NCBI GenBank assembly: GCA_035552155.1
Contig: DASZLX010000043.1
Location: forward strand, 186,001 to 250,000
Direction of reading: 5' to 3'
Length of the DNA: 64,000 nucleotides
Origin: DASXHY01 sp035552155
GTDB taxonomy: Bacteria; Verrucomicrobiota; Verrucomicrobiia; Limisphaerales; DASXHY01
Both the position numbers and the translations under genes were made by a program. The stretch's first letter is position 1. Each line of letters opens with the position of its first letter. The notes beneath the pieces were generated by a model. It did not search any database and had not been told where the DNA came from. It worked only from the letters and a program-made list of their open reading frames with translations. Positions 44,571 through 50,644 of this stretch are shown piece by piece.

Positions 44571-45818
44571 TCAGATTGCGCCAATGGCGTGGAGCATCGG
44601 CAAAATAACGTAATGAACAAACGGCGGATGAAAGAGCCAGAACGCGGGTCCGGCCGTGATCAGCAGCATGAACAACCAACCGCGAATTCCGCGCCCAAGC
44701 CCGAGTCGCCGCGCGATTTTGGTGCGCTCGAAAAGCACGCCTGCGCCTTGCAGCAGAAAATAAAGCGTGGGCAATCCATAGCCGCCGCCGGCCGGGACCG
44801 AGATCACCAGGTCATGCAACAAACCTGACGCAAGAAAGGCAAGCAGGATGGCCGCTCGAATTCCCATCGCGCGGCGCAGTGGATTGAACAGAAACCTGGC
44901 GGTGAGTTCATGAAACGCCGTGTTCCAGCGGCGTCCCCAAAATTCACCCAGCGAGCGCGAGAGCAGGGGAGCTTGCATCAGCGGCGTCGCGGCCACACCC
45001 GCCGCGTGCCACGCCAGGGCAAGCAAACGAAACAGTCCGAAATGCAGCAGCAGGATGATTCCCACCATTCCAGTCCAGCCGGCGAGGAGCGGATCGATGG
45101 TCAGGGCTGCCCGCGCGCCCATCCAAATCAAAATTGCGCCGCTGAAAGTCTTGAGGCTCGCGGCCAGCCAGGCTGTGGTCCGTGGTTTTTCAGGAACAGT
45201 CGCTTCTGTCAGAAAGTCCTCTGCATCCATTCCGACCCAACCGAAGAGAAATCCGATTTTTCTTCCAAGTCCGGCGTGAACGCCTCGCGCCATCGCCATG
45301 CGCAAGCAAAGCCATTTGCAACTGTAAAACAGCGCGAGTGCCAGCAACCACATATAAATCCAGGCAGGAAATTCTTTTCCGATGACTGCCGCTGTCGGAG
45401 GAAAAACGAGCAGCGGCAGCCCATCGGCCGGGTTCCCCACCCGAAAACTTGCGACGCGTTGAGTCGGGCAATTGCCGGCGGCGCAACTGCGATGCCGCGC
45501 AAGAAACCGGTAGACGCTTCGCAAAAGGGGTTTCACTCCCGGAATGAAAGTCAGCGCAAATAACGGCCGGCAAATAACGCTGCTGAGATAGATCAGCGCG
45601 TCGCCGCCGCCAAAAATAATTCCCTCGCGCGTGATCACGCGCATTTCCGCAAGCAGTTGGTTTTCAGGCATCCGCAGCCGGGCGCGAGCGTCCGGCGATT
45701 GCAGTAGAATCAGCGTGAACCCATGGCGTTCGCATAATCCCCGGAGCCGCCCCGCCCAGCGGACGCAACGCGCGCAGTCGGCGTCATAGCAGATCCACTC
45801 CTGCCGCTCGTTATTCAT
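44571..45818 (-). CDS. DCC thiol domain fused to MBOAT/wax-synthase-like acyltransferase
   Basis: From the ATG at 45818 (MNNERQEWICYDADCARCVR) 415 residues. The N-terminal part is a DCC/DUF393 domain whose CxxC is Cys13-Cys16 (DADCARC). The remainder is a polytopic membrane domain with SRSLGEFWGRRWNTAFHELT and SGLLHDLVIS, resembling the conserved blocks and catalytic His of MBOAT_2/wax synthase acyltransferases. A role in acylating an alcohol or sugar in the membrane is likely from the family. A regulator-like operator (45829-45848) sits just upstream of the start. Confidence 0.8.
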   Translation of the reverse strand: MNNERQEWICYDADCARCVRWAGRLRGLCERHGFTLILLQSPDARARLRMPENQLLAEMRVITREGIIFGGGDALIYLSSVICRPLFALTFIPGVKPLLRSVYRFLARHRSCAAGNCPTQRVASFRVGNPADGLPLLVFPPTAAVIGKEFPAWIYMWLLALALFYSCKWLCLRMAMARGVHAGLGRKIGFLFGWVGMDAEDFLTEATVPEKPRTTAWLAASLKTFSGAILIWMGARAALTIDPLLAGWTGMVGIILLLHFGLFRLLALAWHAAGVAATPLMQAPLLSRSLGEFWGRRWNTAFHELTARFLFNPLRRAMGIRAAILLAFLASGLLHDLVISVPAGGGYGLPTLYFLLQGAGVLFERTKIARRLGLGRGIRGWLFMLLITAGPAFWLFHPPFVHYVILPMLHAIGAI

Positions 45819-45828
45819 TAAATCTGTA

Positions 45829-45848
45829 ATTTCAGTATTCACAGAAAT
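45829..45848. promoter_or_regulatory. Second GbsR-type operator candidate
   Basis: ATTTCAGTATTCACAGAAAT is an imperfect palindrome, the same length as the perfect palindrome at 46413-46432 and identical to it at 16 of 20 positions. It lies in the 50-bp gap between the GbsR stop and the DCC-MBOAT start, so it could control that gene separately. The regulator link is inferred. Confidence 0.6.
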
Positions 45849-45868
45849 AGGCTGCCAAATAAAAAGGT

Positions 45869-46423
45869 TTAATCGCCCGCGCCAATCAGCTTCCGGATTT
45901 TGCCGCCCAGCTTGACGAATTTCGCCAGCGCGTTGGTCGGCCATTGGCGGACTTGGTCGTACCAGGCGGTCGTGGTCTCAAAAAATTCGACTAATTGGCC
46001 CAATCGCGTTTGCGTGTGTTCATCCGTCTGCCGGTCTTTTTTCGCTTCCGCAAGACACTCGCGCAAGACCGCGAGCGTGGGGTCGATCTCCCGTTTTTTC
46101 CGTTCATCGAGCACCACGCGGAACATATCCCACACATCCTTCATCGATTCAAAATGGTCGCGTTGATCACCCAGCACGTGCACCCGTTTCACGATGCCCC
46201 AGCCCTGTAATTCCTTCAGGCTCGTGCTGACATTCGAGCGGGCCACTCCCAGCGTCGAAGCGATTTCTTCGGCGTGAAGCGGGCGGGGGGACAGATAGAG
46301 CAGGGCATGGATTTGGGCGACGGTCCGGTTGATGCCCCAGCGCGTGCCCATTTCGCCCCAGTGGAGGATGAACTTCTGTTCCACCGGCGAGAGCGTCTTC
46401 ATCGCTTCTAATATTTCTGTCAT
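45869..46423 (-). CDS. GbsR/MarR-family transcriptional regulator
   Basis: 184 residues from the ATG at 46423; an ATG at 46402 is an alternative. It has the GbsR-type opening LSPVEQKFILHWGEMGTRWG and a winged helix-turn-helix (AEEIASTLGVARSNVSTSLK, VKRVHVLGDQRDHFE). The C-terminal half is a dimerisation helix region. B. subtilis GbsR represses choline uptake genes; here the ligand is unknown. The gene heads the minus-strand operon down to 41406, and its own start is covered by a perfect palindrome, suggesting autorepression. Confidence 0.87.
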   Translation of the reverse strand: MTEILEAMKTLSPVEQKFILHWGEMGTRWGINRTVAQIHALLYLSPRPLHAEEIASTLGVARSNVSTSLKELQGWGIVKRVHVLGDQRDHFESMKDVWDMFRVVLDERKKREIDPTLAVLRECLAEAKKDRQTDEHTQTRLGQLVEFFETTTAWYDQVRQWPTNALAKFVKLGGKIRKLIGAGD

Positions 46424-46432
46424 GACAGAAAT
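46413..46432. promoter_or_regulatory. Perfect 20-bp palindrome over the GbsR start, probable operator
   Basis: ATTTCTGTCATGACAGAAAT is its own reverse complement. It covers the start codon (CAT at 46421-46423) and touches the -10 element of the predicted promoter, as expected for an autoregulatory repressor site. A near copy lies upstream of the DCC-MBOAT gene. Confidence 0.72.
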
Positions 46433-46457
46433 GTAACAAATTGCCGACAACCGTCAA
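46430..46457 (-). promoter_or_regulatory. Predicted sigma-70 promoter of the GbsR gene
   Basis: Read on the minus strand: -35 TTGACG (46452-46457), a 16-bp spacer, -10 TACATT (46430-46435). Transcription would begin about 46423-46424, giving either a leaderless message from the ATG at 46423 or a 20-nt leader for the ATG at 46402. The promoter is predicted by eye only. Confidence 0.5.
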
Positions 46458-46478
46458 GTGCAAAAGGGCAGGCGCGGT

Positions 46479-46503
46479 GGGGCGCGTCGCTCCGCGCGCG
46501 CCG
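46479..46503. repeat. REP-like GC palindrome, copy 3
   Basis: GGGCGCGTCGCTCCGCGCGC plus CGC, nearly identical to the copy after apt. It lies in the 189-bp gap between the GbsR promoter and the converging end of a lipoprotein gene; nothing else is seen there. Confidence 0.7.
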
Positions 46504-46612
46504 CATTCCCGAGCAAAACGGGCAATTTTTCGATTTGACGGCGCACACCAAGTTTGCGCGCCCTGCCCGATTCGTCCAAACTTCAACCGTTGTTTTGGCA
46601 CTCGGCATGGTA

Positions 46613-47011
46613 TCACCAGCCAAAGTTCCAAAAATCGACCAGTTCCGCCCGGCCATCGTTCTCGTGAATGGTTATCTGGAGCCAATGAGGATTGACGCTC
46701 CCGTTTTTGTTCTCCAGCGCGAAGGAATACACCTCGTTACTTCTGCCATCGGCGTCGATTCTTCCTTGGACCAACAACAATTTTCCCACGGAGTAGTCGA
46801 TATGGGGCTTGGAACTGTTCAGATAATTGTTCGCGAGCATCCCGGGTTTGACCATTTTGCGCAGGGAATTCCAGTCCTCATGGTTGATTGCGTTGGTCAC
46901 CAGGCGGCAAATCCGGGGCAGGCGCGGAGATGGAACTTTTTGAGCCTGAGAGGAGTTTGATTTGCAGGACACCGCCAAAATTCCCAGTGTCAGAATGAGA
47001 AAAATCCTCAC
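46613..47011 (-). CDS. Small predicted lipoprotein
   Basis: 132 residues from a GTG at 47011. The N-terminus (RIFLILTLGILAVSC) is a lipoprotein signal ending in a lipobox Cys. The mature part has ICRLVTNAINHEDWNSLRKM and a C-terminal beta region (HWLQITIHENDGRAELVDFW), perhaps an NTF2/SnoaL-like small domain. The longer frame from 47323 reads through the MITE-like element and is spurious. The element starts only 5 bp upstream of the GTG, so it may have altered this gene's promoter. Confidence 0.6.
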   Translation of the reverse strand: MRIFLILTLGILAVSCKSNSSQAQKVPSPRLPRICRLVTNAINHEDWNSLRKMVKPGMLANNYLNSSKPHIDYSVGKLLLVQGRIDADGRSNEVYSFALENKNGSVNPHWLQITIHENDGRAELVDFWNFGW

Positions 47012-47015
47012 GATA

Positions 47016-47294
47016 TAAGAGCCTGTCTGAAAATTCTGAAGGGCGCTGCGGCGAGGGATTTTGGCTGTGGCCAAGGCGGCGAGGCCGGAGCATCCCCGTA
47101 GCGGGCTGTGACGGTCGAGCCAACGCAGGCCACAGACAAAAGACCCGCCGCCCGGAGGGTTTTCGCGGAAAAGGCCGCCTGGCTTCGTTGCTCCTCGGTC
47201 GAAGATCCACAAGGGATATTCTCCTTCGTCGCGCCTCGCCATCCGGCCTTTTCCACGAAAACAGCGTCCTTCGGAATTTTCAGACAGGCTCTTA
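47016..47294. mobile_element. 279-bp MITE-like element with perfect 21-bp terminal inverted repeats
   Basis: The left end (47016-47036, TAAGAGCCTGTCTGAAAATT and C) is the exact reverse complement of the right end (47274-47294). The element is too small to code for a transposase. The outermost TA at both ends could be a target duplication of the IS630/mariner kind. Minus-strand frames across it give Gly/Arg-rich peptides that look like a repeat-encoded artefact. It separates the lipoprotein gene from the DUF309 gene. Confidence 0.82.
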
Positions 47295-47312
47295 GGGACA
47301 CGGGAGAAGCGG

Positions 47313-47732
47313 TCAGGGTTCAAGATTCAGCGTCGGCTTATTGTCCGAAGTCAGTGGATTTATTTCAAACCCACCTTCTTCCAGCTTTTGCAGCCATTGG
47401 CGAATCAATCCGCGCACATTGTCTACCCGCAGCCGTTCATGCGTCGCCGGATATTTTTCCAGATTCGCATCCGCAAGTTTGAACAGGGCCGCGGACGGGC
47501 GGAGCCGGTTCTTTTGCAGGTGAACGAACGCCCCCGCGAGTTGGATGAGTCCCTTGTAAAACGAGTAATTGGGCCCGCTGCGTTGCGCCAGCCATAATTC
47601 CTCCAGCACATCGTGCGCCTCAAAATAGAGCTGACGATTGAAACACTCGAAATAGCCGAGATAATGCGCGTCCAATTCCCGTCCTCGGAATTGTTCGATC
47701 AGGTCCGCGATGGCGCCGCTTTTTTTGCTCAT
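47313..47732 (-). CDS. DUF309 family protein
   Basis: From the ATG at 47732 (MSKKSGAIADLIEQFRGREL) 139 residues. The DUF309 signature YFEAHDVLEELWLAQRSGPN followed by YKGLIQLAGAFVHLQKNR is clear; it is a helical domain of unknown function found across bacteria and plastids. The C-terminus is poorly conserved (PLTSDNKPTLNLEP). The MITE-like element ends 18 bp beyond the stop. Confidence 0.85.
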   Translation of the reverse strand: MSKKSGAIADLIEQFRGRELDAHYLGYFECFNRQLYFEAHDVLEELWLAQRSGPNYSFYKGLIQLAGAFVHLQKNRLRPSAALFKLADANLEKYPATHERLRVDNVRGLIRQWLQKLEEGGFEINPLTSDNKPTLNLEP

Positions 47733-48298
47733 GAGTCTATCCGGCAACGGATAAATGCCCGCGATTGTCCAAGCAAGGCAAATCAAGCCTGAGGAGGTTG
47801 TGGATCTGGAGTGGCGGGCTTGACTTCCGCGTCTCCACATTGACACTCATGTTATAAAGGCGCCGGAAAGGAGGTCCGAAAGCGAGAATGAAAAGGCGAG
47901 TGTGGCAAAATCAGGTCGATGGAAAACTCCTGGGGCAGGGCACCGCTTTGGAAACTCGGAATCCCGGCCTTCTCCGAAAGTTGGAATTTGGAACTTTATC
48001 CCTCCGTGCGAGCCTAAAACCGGAGATCGAGCTGCCACCTCGTTTTGCAACTCACTGTCCCGCAACAGCGTTTCAGCCATTCCAGCCTATTCAACCCTAT
48101 TCGGGGGGGCGGGACCTTGGACCCTGGACCTTGGACCCTGGACTCCGGACTCTGGACTCCGGACTCTGGACTTTGGACTTTGGACTTTGGACTTCGCCCT
48201 CCCTCCCCGGGGAACACCCGGGTTCTTTTCCGTATGTTTGCCTTTCGCTTTGGTTTGCGTTATAACGGTCAAATCAGACAGACTGTAGATCGAAAATT
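47733..48298. other. Gene-free stretch before glmS with a tandem-repeat tract
   Basis: I see no credible gene. From 48111 to about 48195 the DNA consists of degenerate 7-8-bp units (GGACTCT, GGACTTT, GGACCTT) in tandem, giving CTGGACT-type low-complexity in every frame. Such tracts are hotspots for slippage. No riboswitch or ribozyme was recognised upstream of glmS. Confidence 0.6.
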
Positions 48299-50155
48299 AT
48301 GTGTGGCATAATCGGATATATCGGTAAAAAAGCGGCGTCTCCCATTCTTTTGGAGGGCCTGCGCCGGCTCGAATACCGCGGTTACGACAGCGCCGGCGTG
48401 GCAGTGATTGATACTGCCGACCTGCTGATCCGGAAGAAAAAAGGCAAAATCAACGAAGGTCTCGCCCGCACCTTGCAGCAACAGCCGGCCGAGGGCAATC
48501 TCGGCATCGGCCACACTCGTTGGGCCACGCACGGACCCCCGGCTGATGAAAACTCCCATCCGCACCTTGATCAGGCCGGCCGGATTGCCGTCGTTCATAA
48601 CGGCGTGATTGAAAATTACGATCGCCTCAAGAATAAGCTTATTCAGCTCGGCCACACCTTCCAATCCACCACGGACACCGAAGTCCTGGCCCATTTGATC
48701 GGCGAACATTACCAGAAGCATCGCGGCAAAAATGGTGGCAGCAACCCGCTGGCGATGGCCGTCTGCGATGCCTTGCGCGAAGTCATCGGCACCTACGGTC
48801 TCGCGGTCATCAGCGCCGACCAGCCGAACACCATCGTGGGCGCGCGCCGCGGCTCGCCCCTGATCATCGGCATCGGTCACGGCGAGAATTTCCTCGCGAG
48901 CGACGCCAACGCCATCGTCGCGCACACGCGCGAAGTGGTTTACCTGAACGATTACGACGTGGCGACTATCACGTCCGACCGTTTCGAAGTGCAAAATCTT
49001 GGCAACGACACGGCCAACGTGCAGGTGAGCAAACTCGAATTCAATTCGCAGGATGCGGAGCGGGGCGAGTTCGCGCATTTCATGCTCAAGGAAATCTTTG
49101 AGCAGCCGCGCACGGTGGAAAACGCGCTGCGCGGCCGCATCGATTTCGAAGGCGCCACCGCGAAGTTCGGCGGCTTGAACATGACCTCCGCGGAATTGCG
49201 CGCCATCGACCGCATTGTCATTGCGGCCAGCGGCACCAGTTGGCACGCCGCGTTGGTCGGTGAATATTTGATTGAAGAACTCGCGCACCTGCCGGTCGAG
49301 GTTGAATATGCGCACGAATTTTGTTATCGCAACGCGCCGCTGGAGCGGGGCACCGTCCTGACCGTCATTTCGCAATCCGGCGAGACCGCCGACACCCTGG
49401 CGGCGTTGCGCGAAGCCAAGCGCCGCGGCCACACCGCGATGGCCATTGTCAACGTCGTTGGCAGCACCATTGCCCGCGAAGCCACCGGCGGCATCTACAT
49501 GCACGCCGGCCCGGAAATCGGCGTCGCCTCCACGAAAGCGTTTGTTTCCACGCTCACCATTCTGTCCTTGCTGGCGGTCCATCTCGGCCGGATGCGGATG
49601 TTATCCACGAACCGCGCGCTGGAAATTCTTCGCGCCCTCGAAGCCGCGCCGAAGCAGATCGAGAGCATCCTGGCGCAGAGCGATGCGTTAAAAAAACTCG
49701 CGTTGAAATACAGCAAAGCCGACGACTTTTTCTTCCTGGGCCGCGGATATACCTTTCCGATCGCCATGGAAGGAGCGCTCAAGCTCAAGGAAATTTCGTA
49801 CATCCACGCCGAAGGATATTCCGCGGCGGAAATGAAGCACGGGCCGATTGCATTGATTGATCCGCAAACCCCCACGGTTTTCCTCGTCCCGCAAGACTCG
49901 ATGTATGACAAGACCATGGCGAACTTGGCCATGATTCGCGCGCGCAAAGGCCCGATCATCGCCGTCGCCACCGAAGGCGATGAGCAGATCAAGACCGTGG
50001 CCGACGATGTGATATACCTTCCGAAAACTGCCGAGCCGGTTTATCCATTACTGGCGAGCATCCCCTTGCAACTTTTCGCCTACCACATCGCCGTCGCCCG
50101 GGGCTGCGACGTCGACAAGCCCCGCAACCTCGCTAAAAGCGTCACCGTCGAATAA
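48299..50155 (+). CDS. glmS: Glutamine-fructose-6-phosphate aminotransferase (isomerizing)
   Basis: 618 residues. The enzyme makes glucosamine 6-phosphate from fructose 6-phosphate and glutamine, the first step to UDP-GlcNAc for cell wall and surface sugars. The N-terminal Ntn glutaminase has catalytic Cys2 (MCGIIGYIG). Two SIS isomerase domains follow, with ASGTSWHAALVGEY and SQSGETADTLAALREAK. The C-terminus PRNLAKSVTVE is the conserved stretch whose DNA is the Tn7 TnsD recognition site in other bacteria, and a Tn7-like end lies 25 bp after the stop. Confidence 0.97.
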   Translation: MCGIIGYIGKKAASPILLEGLRRLEYRGYDSAGVAVIDTADLLIRKKKGKINEGLARTLQQQPAEGNLGIGHTRWATHGPPADENSHPHLDQAGRIAVVHNGVIENYDRLKNKLIQLGHTFQSTTDTEVLAHLIGEHYQKHRGKNGGSNPLAMAVCDALREVIGTYGLAVISADQPNTIVGARRGSPLIIGIGHGENFLASDANAIVAHTREVVYLNDYDVATITSDRFEVQNLGNDTANVQVSKLEFNSQDAERGEFAHFMLKEIFEQPRTVENALRGRIDFEGATAKFGGLNMTSAELRAIDRIVIAASGTSWHAALVGEYLIEELAHLPVEVEYAHEFCYRNAPLERGTVLTVISQSGETADTLAALREAKRRGHTAMAIVNVVGSTIAREATGGIYMHAGPEIGVASTKAFVSTLTILSLLAVHLGRMRMLSTNRALEILRALEAAPKQIESILAQSDALKKLALKYSKADDFFFLGRGYTFPIAMEGALKLKEISYIHAEGYSAAEMKHGPIALIDPQTPTVFLVPQDSMYDKTMANLAMIRARKGPIIAVATEGDEQIKTVADDVIYLPKTAEPVYPLLASIPLQLFAYHIAVARGCDVDKPRNLAKSVTVE

Positions 50156-50180
50156 TTAGCGCTCAAGAAGATCCGACGAC
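50156..50180 (+). other. attTn7 insertion site with predicted target duplication
   Basis: Exactly 25 bp separate the glmS stop from the TGTGG terminus at 50181, the same spacing as Tn7 insertion in E. coli. The last five bases (ACGAC, 50176-50180) should be the target-site duplication and should recur just outside the distal end of the element, which is not in this window. Confidence 0.72.
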
Positions 50181-50191
50181 TGTGGTAAGAA

Positions 50192-50405
50192 AATAAAGTT
50201 CTGAACTGGCGAATAAACTCCTGAACTCGAAAATAAACTCCTGAACCGACGAGTCTGTAAAGAAGCGGGTTATATTGGGAGCTGCCTTCCAATTTGTACT
50301 CCGGGAATTAAGTTGGGAACCAGGTAATTAAGTCGGGAACTCGGGAATTAAGTTGGGAACTGGGTCACGTACTGAGGATCGTCTGCAGGGAATTAAGTTG
50401 GGAAC
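50192..50405 (+). repeat. Seven TnsB-binding-like 15-bp repeats
   Basis: Cores start at 50192, 50212, 50232 (AATAAACTCCTGAAC type, exact 20-bp period), then 50306, 50326, 50346 (AATTAAGTTGGGAAC type, again 20-bp period) and 50391. The consensus is AATWAASTYSKGAAC, all on one strand. Ordered same-strand repeats at a fixed period next to a TGT terminus are what Tn7-family ends look like. Confidence 0.8.
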
Positions 50406-50644
50406 TTTAACGATGCATTGGAATGTGTTTGGAAAATGGAGTCTGTAACCTCTTTCTTCCTGATTTGGTAGAATGAGGATCGATTCCGCCCCTCGCGGAT
50501 CTCCAGATGTTAACTCCCAGCTCCATCTGGCATTGCCTTAAATAAAATCGGCGCCACGTCTATCATCGTCCACATCGAAAGGTTTTCTCGTCGCTGCTTT
50601 AACATTGTCTCGACCGGCCAATTGTCTACGATGGCTGCGGGATC
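50406..50644. other. Gene-free stretch between the transposon end and hsdR
   Basis: No convincing coding frame is found. The minus-strand frame 50510-50767 overlaps the hsdR start and looks like a shadow. The promoter of the restriction operon should be here, but no strong -35/-10 pair was picked out. No tnsA-like remnant was recognised. Confidence 0.45.

Noticed and set aside
47019..47323. N-terminal extension of the lipoprotein or a separate gene
   Set aside because: The frame lies within the MITE-like element, and the lipoprotein signal begins only at the GTG at 47011.
48299..50155. glmS ribozyme or riboswitch upstream
   Set aside because: The 5' region is low-complexity tandem repeats without any conserved ribozyme core, and the ribozyme is known from Firmicutes-type genomes.
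50192..50405. CRISPR array
   Set aside because: The units are adjacent 20-bp repeats with no spacers of constant length, they fall in two subtypes, and they start at a TGT terminus beside glmS. Transposase-binding sites explain them better.
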